DNA from: Falsochrobactrum shanghaiense
Lineage (GTDB): Bacteria > Pseudomonadota > Alphaproteobacteria > Rhizobiales > Rhizobiaceae
Length of the DNA: 64,000 nt
Assembly (NCBI RefSeq): GCF_003149535.1
Contig: NZ_QGDB01000009.1
Span: 22,373 to 86,372, forward strand
Direction of reading: 5' to 3'
Shown: positions 52,949 through 61,423 of the stretch, piece after piece
Numbering within the stretch: the stretch's first letter is position 1
How the letters are laid out: each line of letters opens with the position of its first letter
Notes under the pieces: model-generated
Databases searched by the model: none
What the model was told of the DNA's origin: nothing
Seen by the model: only the letters and a program-made list of their open reading frames with translations
Made by a program: the position numbers and the translations under genes

Positions 52949-52986
52949 CTTAGCGTGTCTGGGGAAACAAATCTTGTTCCGGCCCC
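52949..52986 (-). repeat. Tn3-family right inverted repeat
   Basis: 38 bp; on the minus strand it begins GGGGCCGGAACAAG and ends CCAGACACGCTAAG. It carries the canonical GGGG start, which has one changed base in the left copy. Confidence 0.88.
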
Positions 52987-53005
52987 AACTTACATGGCCC
53001 AAATT

Positions 53006-53039
53006 ATAAAGCCGCGTGACTTGCATCACGCGGCTTTAT
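53006..53039 (-). terminator. rho-independent terminator of the TRAP operon
   Basis: Perfect 14-base arms ATAAAGCCGCGTGA and TCACGCGGCTTTAT around a six-base loop, 21 bp after the DctP stop. A T-run flanks it on either strand, so it may also block transcription from the transposon side. Confidence 0.85.
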
Positions 53040-53059
53040 TTTTACTCTATTTTATAGAG

Positions 53060-54067
53060 TCAGCCCTTGCGGAGTTCCGCAAGAATTTTCTGGACGTGGT
53101 CGATAACGTCCGCGCCGATCTCATCCTTGTGCTTTTCGTAAACGATCTTGGATTTTTCACGGAAACGATCCTGCTCTTCAGGTGAGAGTTCGTTCACTTC
53201 GACACCAGCTTCCTTGATCTTCTCAAGTGACTTGAGGTTCAGTTCGCGAATAACCTTGCGTTCTTCGTCACGACCAACCTTGGCGCATTCACGCAGTGCG
53301 GCCTGCTCTTCCGGCGAATAGCTGTCGAAGATCGGCTTCGAGAAGAGGAACAGGAACGGCGTGTAAGCGTGGTTGGTTTCCGTTACGTATTTCTGAACTT
53401 CGTAGAACTTGGAAGTGTCGATCGTTACATAAGGATTTTCCTGCGCGTCGATCGCCTTGGTTTCCAGAGCGGAGAAAATTTCACCAAAGGCCATTGGCGT
53501 AGCGTTCGCACCAAGATTCTGGAATGTGTCGAGGAAGATGTTGTTCTGCATAACGCGAACCTTCATTCCATCGAAGTCTTCCCACTTGTTAACCGGGCGC
53601 TTGGAGTTGGAAAGGTTGCGGAAACCGTTTTCCCAATAGCCGAGATTAACCAGACCGACGGAGGCAAGCTTCTCGCTCATCATGTCGCCGAATTCGCCGT
53701 CCATAACAGCGTCAGCCTCCTCAGCGTTGGCAAACAGGAATGGAAGATCGAATACGCCAAGTGCGGGCAGAATGCCAACCAGCGGCGAAGAAGAGGTTAC
53801 GACGCCTTCCTGAACGCCCGAACGAAGCGCCTGTGTTGCCTGAAGGTCACCACCCAGAGCACCGCCCCAGAAAGCAGTGATCTTCATCTTGCCGCCCGAC
53901 TTTTCGTCCAGGCAGGCATTCATGACCTTGATACCGTTGCCGACCGGATGATCTTCGTTGATGCCGTTGGAAACGCGGATATTACGCGTCTGAAAATCAG
54001 CCAAGGCCGGAGCAGTGACTGCGAACGAAATCAGCGCAGATGTTGCAAGCAATGTCAGTTTTTTCAT
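53060..54067 (-). CDS. TRAP transporter substrate-binding protein (DctP family)
   Basis: A 335-residue periplasmic protein with a clear signal peptide (residues 1-23, ending APALADF). The mature part has the DctP blocks LRSGVQEGVVTSSSPL, MKVRVMQN (substrate-contact Arg) and MAFGEIFSALETKAIDAQENP. GGGAGGA precedes the ATG. The Arg implies a carboxylate ligand, probably a sugar acid given the neighbours. It is the last gene of the Q-M-P order and is separated from DctM by a strong hairpin. Confidence 0.93.
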   Translation of the reverse strand: MKKLTLLATSALISFAVTAPALADFQTRNIRVSNGINEDHPVGNGIKVMNACLDEKSGGKMKITAFWGGALGGDLQATQALRSGVQEGVVTSSSPLVGILPALGVFDLPFLFANAEEADAVMDGEFGDMMSEKLASVGLVNLGYWENGFRNLSNSKRPVNKWEDFDGMKVRVMQNNIFLDTFQNLGANATPMAFGEIFSALETKAIDAQENPYVTIDTSKFYEVQKYVTETNHAYTPFLFLFSKPIFDSYSPEEQAALRECAKVGRDEERKVIRELNLKSLEKIKEAGVEVNELSPEEQDRFREKSKIVYEKHKDEIGADVIDHVQKILAELRKG

Positions 54068-54125
54068 AGTATCCTCCCTAAGGATAACGGTTGCTATAGT
54101 CAAACACACATGGATTACAGTGACA

Positions 54126-54166
54126 AAACTGAAGTCTCTGTTGTTCTTTGACAGAGACTTCAGTTT
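54126..54166. repeat. intercistronic hairpin between DctM and DctP
   Basis: Perfect 15-base arms AAACTGAAGTCTCTG and CAGAGACTTCAGTTT around an 11-base loop. On the minus strand it is followed by TTTTG only, so it may act as a partial terminator or an mRNA-stability element that sets binding-protein level apart from that of the membrane subunits. Confidence 0.8.
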
Positions 54167-54176
54167 CGTAATTCCA

Positions 54177-55454
54177 CTAGTAAAGCCAATTCATTGGTAC
54201 GATGACGAGTTCAGGGAACAGAACCAGCAAGAACAGGACCACCACCTGAGACACTAGGAAAGGCCAGACCCCTATCACCACCTTGCCGAGCGGCACTTTT
54301 GAAACGCCACTGACGACATTGAGGACAACGCCCACTGGAGGCGTGATCAGGCCGATACATGTATTCATCACGAACATCACGCCAAAGTAGACCGGATCAA
54401 TTCCCGCCTTGCTGATGATAGGCATCAAAACAGGCGTCAGGATGAGGATCGAAGGCGTGAGATCCAGCGCCGTACCCACGATCAATACGAGAATCATGAT
54501 CGCAAACATCAGCAGTTTCGGATTTTCGATCAGCGGTTCGATATAGCCCGTGATTTCTGCCGGGATATTCGCTGCCGTAATCAGCCACGAGGAAACCAGC
54601 GCGGCTGCGACGAGAAACATGATGACCGACGTTGTTTTTGCAGCGCGAAAGAAAACGCCGTAAAGATCGACCAGCTTGAGTTCACGATAGACGAACAAAC
54701 CGACGAACAGCGCATACATGGCTGCAACAACCGCCGCTTCCGTTGGCGTCATGACGCCCATGCGGATACCGCCAAGAATGATTGCAGGCATGCCAAGTGC
54801 CCACAATGCACGTCCCGTTGCCGCCCAACGCTCAGCGCCTGACTGCTTTGGCAAGGTTTCGATCTTGTCCTTGCGAACGACGATCAGCCAGGTGATCGTC
54901 AAGGCGAGGCCCATCAGCAGACCGGGGAAAATGCCGGCCATGAACAGCTTGGTGATCGATACGTTTGCCGCAACACCGAATACGATAAATGCCATAGAAG
55001 GTGGAATAACCGGAGCGATGATGCCGCCCGCGGCCATCAGACCTGCCGAACGCGGCACATTGTAACCGGCGCGTGCCATCATCGGAATGAGGATTGCTGC
55101 AAGCGCTGCGGTATCTGCCGCAGCAGAACCGGACACGCTGGCCATAATGATTGCTGCAAGAATGGCAACAATACCCAGGCCACCGCGAATATGGCCGACA
55201 CAGGCAATGGCGAAATCAATGATGCGCTTGGACAAGCCGCCCGAATTCATCAACTCACCTGCGAGGATGAAGAACGGAATGGCAAGAAGCGTAAAAGAAT
55301 CGACGCCTGCAATCATGTTCTGCGCAATGATCTGCGTGTTGAACATGCCCATATAGGTCATCAGAACGATGCCGCAGAACATCAAGGCGAAAGCGACCGG
55401 GAGGCCAATCGCCATCGAGCCCAAAAGTGAGCTGACGAATACAAGTAGAGTCAT
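54177..55454 (-). CDS. TRAP transporter large permease (DctM family)
   Basis: About 425 residues with some twelve membrane segments. FFILAGELMNSGGLSKRIIDFA and GSAAADTAALAAILIPMM are DctM signatures. The ATG at 55454 follows the DctQ stop by one base (TAAGATG); a frame extension of 20 codons upstream overlaps DctQ and is rejected. Confidence 0.93.
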   Translation of the reverse strand: MTLLVFVSSLLGSMAIGLPVAFALMFCGIVLMTYMGMFNTQIIAQNMIAGVDSFTLLAIPFFILAGELMNSGGLSKRIIDFAIACVGHIRGGLGIVAILAAIIMASVSGSAAADTAALAAILIPMMARAGYNVPRSAGLMAAGGIIAPVIPPSMAFIVFGVAANVSITKLFMAGIFPGLLMGLALTITWLIVVRKDKIETLPKQSGAERWAATGRALWALGMPAIILGGIRMGVMTPTEAAVVAAMYALFVGLFVYRELKLVDLYGVFFRAAKTTSVIMFLVAAALVSSWLITAANIPAEITGYIEPLIENPKLLMFAIMILVLIVGTALDLTPSILILTPVLMPIISKAGIDPVYFGVMFVMNTCIGLITPPVGVVLNVVSGVSKVPLGKVVIGVWPFLVSQVVVLFLLVLFPELVIVPMNWLY

Positions 55455-55455
55455 C

Positions 55456-55986
55456 TTATCGCTCCGCCAACTCTTCGAGAGAAAGATTTTCACCGGCGAA
55501 ATGAGCAATTTCATCGTCAGTTATACGCCCGGTCAGCAAACGCCACAGGCGTTCCAGCGCGATAATGAAAATGCCGCCGCCTGTAAACATGCCGACGCCG
55601 TAGACGAAAATCATCGGCAGCCCGGTGACAGGCGCATGCATGCTGGCGTTGATCCCGGACTGCTTCCAGGTGCCCCAGAAGAACACGGCCGCACAAAACG
55701 CAATAATCACATTGACGATGACCATGCAGACCAGGCGTCCCTTGCGGGAAAATTTCGCGACAAGGGTTTCAATGCCGAGATGGTTGTTTTCCCGGAAGGT
55801 GAGAACCGCACCGATAAAGCTGACCCAGATAAAGAAATAACGCGATAGTTCGTCCGAGACATTCAGCCCGGAATTTGCGGCATAGCGGAGCACGACATTG
55901 AGGAACACCATAGCCGCCATAGCGGCCAGACTGAACACCATCAACGCCCCGACAAAACCAAAGAAGAGATCGGTAGCTTTTTTCAT
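55456..55986 (-). CDS. TRAP transporter small permease (DctQ family)
   Basis: A 176-residue protein with four membrane segments; VFLNVVLRYAANSGLNVSDE and ENNHLGIETLV are typical DctQ blocks. ATGGAGGCTTT precedes the ATG at 55986. It starts 10 bp after the decayed FAH-family gene, so the TRAP genes were probably transcribed together with it. Confidence 0.92.
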   Translation of the reverse strand: MKKATDLFFGFVGALMVFSLAAMAAMVFLNVVLRYAANSGLNVSDELSRYFFIWVSFIGAVLTFRENNHLGIETLVAKFSRKGRLVCMVIVNVIIAFCAAVFFWGTWKQSGINASMHAPVTGLPMIFVYGVGMFTGGGIFIIALERLWRLLTGRITDDEIAHFAGENLSLEELAER

Positions 55987-55996
55987 AAAGCCTCCA

Positions 55997-56416
55997 TCAT
56001 ACACGATCTAATAGTTTACGAGACTGGAGTTGTGGATAAGCGCGGGTGCCAAATGACCACTGGGGGCGTCTGGCACCCGCGTCGCCAATGACAGACGCCA
56101 GCTTTTCACGGATTATGCGAATTCTGGATGGACCACCCTTGGCCTGTTTTTCAATGACGGGTCCATGTATGCCGCCAGCAATAGTGACGCCAGCTGCCTT
56201 AATCGATTGAAATTCCGCAGGCACTAAAACCTGCCGAGGCTGCCTGCTTTGGCAACTGCCAAGCGGACCAATATCAGGACCATAAGCGGCATCGGCCAAA
56301 TCATCGACATGCCTTTCCCCTTCCAACAGGGAACGAGAAGCCAATGTCGATAGATCACGAAACCGGCTGCCATCAGGCAGAACGGAATGTGCCGTATGCA
56401 TGTGTTTGGCCGTCAA
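55997..56416 (-). pseudogene. FAH-family (XylX-like) gene with internal deletion
   Basis: An open frame of 139 codons against about 380 in the family. The N-terminal part holds VPAEFQSIKAAGVTIAGGIH, EKQAKGG and IREKLASVIGD, the first domain of fumarylacetoacetate-hydrolase-like 2-keto-3-deoxy-sugar-acid dehydratases. It jumps directly to PQWSFGTRA, the last residues of the same family. About 200 residues with the metal-binding Glu and Asp sites are gone, so it cannot be an active enzyme. It stands first in the TRAP operon, where an intact gene would link uptake to catabolism. It may still be translated. Confidence 0.7.
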
Positions 56417-56464
56417 TGGCGTTCCTCCACATCAAAAGCCGAGCGCATGCCTCGACCCGTACTA

Positions 56465-56483
56465 TTGTCAGGATGTCTGACAA
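56465..56483. promoter_or_regulatory. sugar-acid operator copy 1 (perfect palindrome)
   Basis: TTGTCAGGATGTCTGACAA: perfect seven-base arms with a five-base centre, 48 bp upstream of the FAH-family start and thus of the TRAP operon. It is the most symmetrical of three related sites and likely the target of the GntR protein at 57894-58601. Confidence 0.65.
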
Positions 56484-56633
56484 CTCCTCCAATCTGCCTT
56501 CTAATCGGTGCTTATCTATGTGTCCAGCCTTAGGTTGCATCGTTGCACATATTCTCGGAGAAACTTATTCAGGCCCCACTAAATATGTTGAAAATCAGCG
56601 GAACAAGCGCCATTTTTCCGGACACTGAGGGCG

Positions 56634-56664
56634 AAAACACCGGCCCAATTCCCTCAGGCCGGTG
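56634..56664 (-). terminator. rho-independent terminator of the GntR-enolase operon
   Basis: Arms CACCGGCC and GGCCGGTG around an 11-base loop, then TTTT on the minus strand, 11 bp past the enolase-superfamily stop. Confidence 0.8.
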
Positions 56665-56675
56665 CTCCATTACAC

Positions 56676-57881
56676 TTAAATATCGTTTTTGTCAGTGGCC
56701 TGACGGACAACCGTATAGGCTTTATCCATTTCAGGGTTCAACTCCATTCCCAATCCTGCACCCGGAGGCACGGTAATCATGCCATTTTTTACTTCCGGAA
56801 GAGCCGTTACCAGATCGCGATACCAGGTGTTGTAGAAGGCACGCACGCTTTCCTGAACGAGCGCATTGGGCGCATTGAGCGACAGATGAGTTGAGGCGCA
56901 AAGAACGACCGGCCCAGTGCAATCATGCGGCGCAACCGGCAGATGCCACGCTTCCGCCATGGATGCAATTTTACGTGCTTCCGAGAGGCCGCCGCACCAG
57001 CTTATGTCGAGCATCATCACGCCCGCAGCACCGGTTTCAAGCAAATCCCGGAAAGCCCACCGCGACCCCAGCGTTTCAGAAGCTGAAATCGGCGCATGGC
57101 TGACTTCTGCATAGCGTTTCAGGCTGCTGAGACTATCCATTTTGATCGGATCTTCATGCCAGAACGTCTTGTATTGATTCAGTTCACGCGCAATCTGCAT
57201 GGCGGGCAGCAATTGCCACATGGAATGGAACTCAACCATGATGTCCATCTTGTCGCCAACAGCGGAGCGAATTTTTTCAAACGGCTCCAGTGCTGCGCGC
57301 AAATCGGGAGCGGAAATATATTGGCCGCGTGTTTTTTCTGCCGCCATATCAAACGGCCAGATTTTCATTGCCGTGATACCGTCTTCGAGCAACGAGTGCG
57401 CAAGCTCATCGGCGCGATGCAGAAAGCCGTTCAGGTCGTCATATTTGGCATCGCCGCCAGACAGGCCATAGTTGTTCGACTGCTGGCCGGTTGCCTTCTT
57501 GATGTATTCCACGCCTGCACATGTGTTGTAGGTGCGGATTTCCTGCCGGCTGAAACCGCCAAGCAATTGCGCAATCGGCTGGTTGGTTGCCTTACCAAAC
57601 AGATCCCACAAGGCAATATCGAAAGCCGAATTGCCGCGCACTTCGGCACCGGATGAGCGAAAGCCGAGATAGCCAACCAGTTCATTTGCCAGCAGATCAA
57701 TCTGCAACGGATCGCGACCAATCACGCGTGGCGCAATATATTCGTGGATATAGGCTTCAACCGTCTTCGACATGAAGAAGGTTTCGCCAAGGCCGACCAG
57801 ACCTTCATCCGTATGCACCTGAACCCAAAGCAGGTTTGGGCGCTCTTCAATACGAACGGTTTCAATTGCGGTAATTTTCAT
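56676..57881 (-). CDS. enolase-superfamily (mandelate racemase group) sugar-acid dehydratase
   Basis: A 401-residue protein: N-terminal capping domain (residues 1-120), then a TIM barrel. Metal-ligand blocks are DIMVEFHSMW, FWHEDPI and ISASETLG; the catalytic His is in APHDCTGPV with an Asp in MLDISWCGG. The usual KxK base on the second strand reads AMKIWPF, retaining one Lys. This set favours dehydration of an acid sugar, like galactonate or glucarate dehydratases, not mandelate racemisation. It follows the GntR gene by 12 bp with an AAGGTG ribosome site. The exact substrate cannot be named. Confidence 0.85.
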   Translation of the reverse strand: MKITAIETVRIEERPNLLWVQVHTDEGLVGLGETFFMSKTVEAYIHEYIAPRVIGRDPLQIDLLANELVGYLGFRSSGAEVRGNSAFDIALWDLFGKATNQPIAQLLGGFSRQEIRTYNTCAGVEYIKKATGQQSNNYGLSGGDAKYDDLNGFLHRADELAHSLLEDGITAMKIWPFDMAAEKTRGQYISAPDLRAALEPFEKIRSAVGDKMDIMVEFHSMWQLLPAMQIARELNQYKTFWHEDPIKMDSLSSLKRYAEVSHAPISASETLGSRWAFRDLLETGAAGVMMLDISWCGGLSEARKIASMAEAWHLPVAPHDCTGPVVLCASTHLSLNAPNALVQESVRAFYNTWYRDLVTALPEVKNGMITVPPGAGLGMELNPEMDKAYTVVRQATDKNDI

Positions 57882-57893
57882 GGGAGTTACACC

Positions 57894-58601
57894 TTACAAA
57901 ATGCCTGCATTGAGCAGAGCGCGAACACTTTCGTCAAAATGGATTGCCATATGCGCCTGAGCGGCCTGCGGATCGCCTGCCTTGATTGCCCCAGCAATAT
58001 CGCGGTGAATATTGAGCATGAAGGATTGCTCACGTGAGGTTGCACGGCTGCGCCAGCCAACGGGCCATGTCTTTCGTGTAGCGCCTTCAAAGGCACCAAC
58101 GATGATGGAGAACACCGGGTTCTTGCTGGCCCGTGCGATTTCGCGATGAAACTGCAAATCATGTTCCATCACGGCTTCGGGGGCGTCCACATCCACGGCC
58201 ATCTGGCTTGCAAGCTGGCACAGAAGCTCCGCCTGGGCGTCTGTACGGCGCAATGCGGCAAGTGCGGCCGTGCGGATCTCGATCGTCCGGCGCACATCAT
58301 AAATCTGCTGGATGGTGATCTGGTCGGTCGAAATACCATGGTCAATCAGCGGCGCCATCGACGAGAAATCAAGTTCTGCAATGGTTGCACGCTTGCCGGC
58401 ATTGAGTTCAATCAAGCGAAGAGCGGCCAGCGACTGAAACGCCTCACGTACAACCGTGCGCGATACGTTCAATTCACGCGCAATATCGCCTTCACTCGGA
58501 AGACGATCCCCAGGATTAAGTTCTTCCTGCCGAATGCGCTCGGTCAGAGCGCCGATAACGGTGCTGACCAATGAGATTGGCGTATCGTTGACGGTTTCCA
58601 T
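57894..58601 (-). CDS. GntR-family regulator with FCD domain, sugar-acid operon
   Basis: About 235 residues. NPGDRLPSEGDIARELNVSR and REAFQSLAALRLIEL form the winged helix, followed by an FCD domain (EHDLQFHREIARAS holds metal-binding residues). The ATG at 58601 has AGGAATC upstream; the frame is open for 65 more codons, which include the terminator region and are not coding. A related operator lies at 58620-58638, next to its start, suggesting self-regulation. Confidence 0.92.
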   Translation of the reverse strand: METVNDTPISLVSTVIGALTERIRQEELNPGDRLPSEGDIARELNVSRTVVREAFQSLAALRLIELNAGKRATIAELDFSSMAPLIDHGISTDQITIQQIYDVRRTIEIRTAALAALRRTDAQAELLCQLASQMAVDVDAPEAVMEHDLQFHREIARASKNPVFSIIVGAFEGATRKTWPVGWRSRATSREQSFMLNIHRDIAGAIKAGDPQAAQAHMAIHFDESVRALLNAGIL

Positions 58602-58619
58602 CGACTGATTCCTGCGAAC

Positions 58620-58638
58620 CTGTATGATAGGTTGATAT
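58620..58638. promoter_or_regulatory. sugar-acid operator copy 2
   Basis: CTGTATG-ATAGG-TTGATAT, the same layout as copies 1 and 3 but less symmetrical, 19 bp upstream of the GntR start codon. Confidence 0.45.
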
Positions 58639-58682
58639 GATTTAGTACGACGGTAAATGCAAGCCGTCAATCGGCAGACACA

Positions 58683-58716
58683 AAAAAGCCGCCGGTTTTG
58701 CAACGGGCGGCTTTTT
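58683..58716 (-). terminator. rho-independent terminator of the DenD-XylD operon
   Basis: AAAAAGCCGCC and GGCGGCTTTTT, 11-base perfect arms around a 12-base loop, 13 bp past the dehydratase stop. Sits between that gene and the GntR promoter. Confidence 0.85.
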
Positions 58717-58728
58717 CGCGTGTAGTAA

Positions 58729-60510
58729 TTAGTGGTTATGTCGTGGTGGGGTTTTCGCAATCTGGCGGAAATCCGACGCACCATCAATAACAGCACCGTC
58801 GGACAGTTGCGTCACTGTCTGACGATAGATTTTCTGCCAGGGCGTTGCATCTGCCGGGACTGCCGGAATGCCTTCCTGCCGACGCGCGGCAATCACCGCA
58901 TCATCGACGAGCATATCGCAAAGACCTTGATTGAAGTCGATGCGAATAACATCGCCGGTGCGCACCCATGCCAATCCGCCGCCCGCCGCACTTTCCGGCG
59001 AAGCGTTGAGGATTGAGGGGCTGTCTGCCGTGCCTGACTGGCGACCATCACCAATGGTCGGCAGACTGGAAATGCCACGCTTGAGCAATGCCGCCGGGGG
59101 CTGCATATTGACCACTTCTGCTGAACCGGGCCAGCCAAGAGGCCCTGCCCCGCGAATAACCAGAATGGTGTTTTCATCAATGCCAAGCTGGGGGTCTTCA
59201 ATACGTGCGTGGTAGTCTTCGGAGCCGTCGAAGACGACAGCCTTGCCTTCAAACACACCTTCGCGCCCCGGCTCCATCAGATAACGGTTGCGGAATTCTT
59301 CCGAAATCACCGAGGTTTTCATAATGGCAAAGTCAAACAAATTGCCTTTGAGAACCAGAAAGCCTGCGCTTTCTTTGAGAGGCTGAGCATAAGGATAAAT
59401 CACATCGCGATCACTCGCTTCGCGATTCTCAAGGTTTTCGGCCATCGTCTTTCCGGTCACGGTCAGCACATCGCCCGACAATTTTCCAGCCTGCATCAAT
59501 TCCCACATGATCGCAGGAACGCCCCCGGCACGATGGAATTTTTCGCCAAGATATTCCCCTGCCGGCTGAACATTTGCCAGAAGCGGAATATCATAGCCAT
59601 GCACCTGCCAATCCTCAGGGCGCAGATCAACGCCTGCATGCTTGGCCATGGCAGCCAGATGCGGCTGTGCATTGGTCGAACCGCCAATCGCCGAATTTAC
59701 GCGGATTGCATTGAGGAATGCTTCGCGGTTGAGAATATTGGATGGCTTGATGTCTTCGAGCACCAGTTCAACCGCACGGCGACCCGTGCGATATGCCATC
59801 TGGCCACGGCCACGATAAGCGGCAGGAATAGCCGCGCAGCCCGTCAGGGACATGCCCAAAGCTTCCGCCATGGCGTTCATGGTCGAAGCTGTCCCCATGG
59901 TATTGCAATGGCCGATGGATGGCGCGGATTCCATCGCAGCGTCGAGAAATTCTTCCTCATCGATTTCGCCAGCAGCAAGCTTGCGGCGCGAACGCCAGAT
60001 CACCGTGCCGGAACCGGCCAGTGTGCCTTCGTGCCAGCCATCGAGCATTGGACCACCCGACAGAACGATGGCCGGAATATCAACGGTTGAAGCCGCCATC
60101 AATGCCGATGGTGTGGTCTTGTCGCAGCCGGTTGTCAGCACAACGCCATCAATCGGGTAACCATAGAGAATTTCCACCAGTCCCAGATAAGCGAGATTGC
60201 GATCAAGAGCCGCAGTCGGGCGCTTGCAATTCTCGAACATTGGATGAGTTGGAAATTCAATCGGAATACCGCCCGCATCGCGAATGCCATCGCGAACCCG
60301 CTTGGCGAGATCGACATGATGACGGTTGCAAGGCGTCAGATCGCTGCCGCTCTGCGCGATGCCGATGATCGGCTTGCCGGAACGCAACTCTTCCGGCGTG
60401 ACGCCGGAATTCATGAAGCGTTCCAGATAAAGCGCCGTCAGATCGATATGATCAGGGTTGTCAAACCAGTCCTGCGAGCGCAAACGGCGCTTCGGTTCTT
60501 GTGTATTCAT
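58729..60510 (-). CDS. IlvD/Edd-family sugar-acid dehydratase, XylD-like
   Basis: About 593 residues, closely similar over its whole length, as I recall it, to the D-xylonate dehydratase XylD of Caulobacter (about 595). Iron-sulfur ligands are the Cys of TPCNRHH, TGCDKTTPS and GHCNTMG. GGSTNAQPH and GDGRQSGTADSPSILNASPE are substrate and metal regions. The ATG at 60510 follows GGGGAGC and the upstream stop by one base; an ATG at 60537 is inside the preceding gene. Dehydrates an aldonate to its 2-keto-3-deoxy form; D-xylonate or L-arabinonate are the likeliest substrates. Confidence 0.88.
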   Translation of the reverse strand: MNTQEPKRRLRSQDWFDNPDHIDLTALYLERFMNSGVTPEELRSGKPIIGIAQSGSDLTPCNRHHVDLAKRVRDGIRDAGGIPIEFPTHPMFENCKRPTAALDRNLAYLGLVEILYGYPIDGVVLTTGCDKTTPSALMAASTVDIPAIVLSGGPMLDGWHEGTLAGSGTVIWRSRRKLAAGEIDEEEFLDAAMESAPSIGHCNTMGTASTMNAMAEALGMSLTGCAAIPAAYRGRGQMAYRTGRRAVELVLEDIKPSNILNREAFLNAIRVNSAIGGSTNAQPHLAAMAKHAGVDLRPEDWQVHGYDIPLLANVQPAGEYLGEKFHRAGGVPAIMWELMQAGKLSGDVLTVTGKTMAENLENREASDRDVIYPYAQPLKESAGFLVLKGNLFDFAIMKTSVISEEFRNRYLMEPGREGVFEGKAVVFDGSEDYHARIEDPQLGIDENTILVIRGAGPLGWPGSAEVVNMQPPAALLKRGISSLPTIGDGRQSGTADSPSILNASPESAAGGGLAWVRTGDVIRIDFNQGLCDMLVDDAVIAARRQEGIPAVPADATPWQKIYRQTVTQLSDGAVIDGASDFRQIAKTPPRHNH

Positions 60511-60511
60511 G

Positions 60512-61423
60512 TCAGGATTTTGCTCCCCGTCCGCCATTCTTGCTTTCCAGATGCATCAGCAAGGCGCTGTGATCGGTTTCTCCGCCACCGCCATCAACAA
60601 ATTCGGTAAATTCAGCTGAAACTGCTTCTGTCAGAGGAAGGCTCAGAGACAAATCCCTGGCGGTTGCAAGCACTGCGCGCAAATCTTTAAGCTGGTTGCG
60701 CGATGCCCCGCCCGGCTCGAAATCGCGATCAATCATGCGTTTGCCATGCAGTTCAAGAATACGGCTTTCGCAGAAACCGCCACGAATGGCATCGCGGAAT
60801 GCTTCGCGCGAGCCGCCACCCGCTTCCACCAGAACCATAGCTTCGGCGAGCGCGCCAATGGTGACGGCCACGATCTGCTGATTGGCAAGCTTTGCCAATT
60901 GACCGGAACCGCTGGGGCCTACACGGGTCACACGGCCCATCGGGGCAAACACGCCGGCCAATTCGGCAACGACATCTGCCTCGCCGCCAGCCATTATGGC
61001 AAGCGTGCCGGCAGACGCGCCCGCAACACCACCCGATACAGGGGCATCGATATGGCGAATGCCCGATTGTGCCAGTTTTTGCGCATGTTCGCGGGCAAAT
61101 GCCGGGGCGATCGAGCTCATATCGATGACCGTCGCACCCTTTTCGAGCGCTGCGGCGACGCCCTGCGTAAACAGCACATCTTCAACCGCACTGCCATCGG
61201 TCAGCATGGTAATGACGACATCGGCGCCTTGGGCAGCTTCCGCTGCCGTTGCAGCAATCCTTGCACCATCGGCAGTCAGAGGCTGCGCCTTCGTTCCGTC
61301 GCGGTTCCAGGCTGTAACCGCCAGACCGGCATCAAGGAGACGGCGCGCCATAGGCGCGCCCATCAAACCGGTTCCGAGGAAAGCTATTTTGACGTCCTTT
61401 GCAGACGTAGCAGCATTACTCAA
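60512..61423 (-). CDS. NAD(P)-dependent beta-hydroxyacid dehydrogenase (GarR/LtnD group)
   Basis: A 303-residue 6-phosphogluconate-dehydrogenase-like protein. FLGTGLMGAPMARRLLDAG is the Rossmann motif near residue 15, DAPVSGGVAGASAGTL the substrate block, and GSGQLAKLANQQ carries the catalytic Lys. Start codon is TTG at 61423, overlapping the upstream stop (TTGA) with GGGAGG eight bases before; no ATG fits. The group includes tartronate semialdehyde reductase and L-threonate dehydrogenase. Confidence 0.88.
   Translation of the reverse strand: MSNAATSAKDVKIAFLGTGLMGAPMARRLLDAGLAVTAWNRDGTKAQPLTADGARIAATAAEAAQGADVVITMLTDGSAVEDVLFTQGVAAALEKGATVIDMSSIAPAFAREHAQKLAQSGIRHIDAPVSGGVAGASAGTLAIMAGGEADVVAELAGVFAPMGRVTRVGPSGSGQLAKLANQQIVAVTIGALAEAMVLVEAGGGSREAFRDAIRGGFCESRILELHGKRMIDRDFEPGGASRNQLKDLRAVLATARDLSLSLPLTEAVSAEFTEFVDGGGGETDHSALLMHLESKNGGRGAKS

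Larger units (their letters stand above)
52147..52986. mobile_element. internally deleted Tn3-family transposon
   Basis: An 840-bp segment with 38-bp terminal inverted repeats ending in the Tn3-typical ACGCTAAG inner sequence. Inside the left end is the 3' part of a resolvase gene (minus strand) and inside the right end the 3' part of a transposase gene (plus strand), the divergent order of Tn3 elements with the centre lost. It could be mobilised only by a transposase supplied in trans. Flanking five-base sequences (ATATC and AACTT) do not match, so no target duplication is visible. Confidence 0.85.

Noticed and set aside
52147..52986. A five-base target duplication flanking the Tn3 remnant
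   Set aside because: The flanks are ATATC and AACTT, which do not match, so no duplication is claimed.
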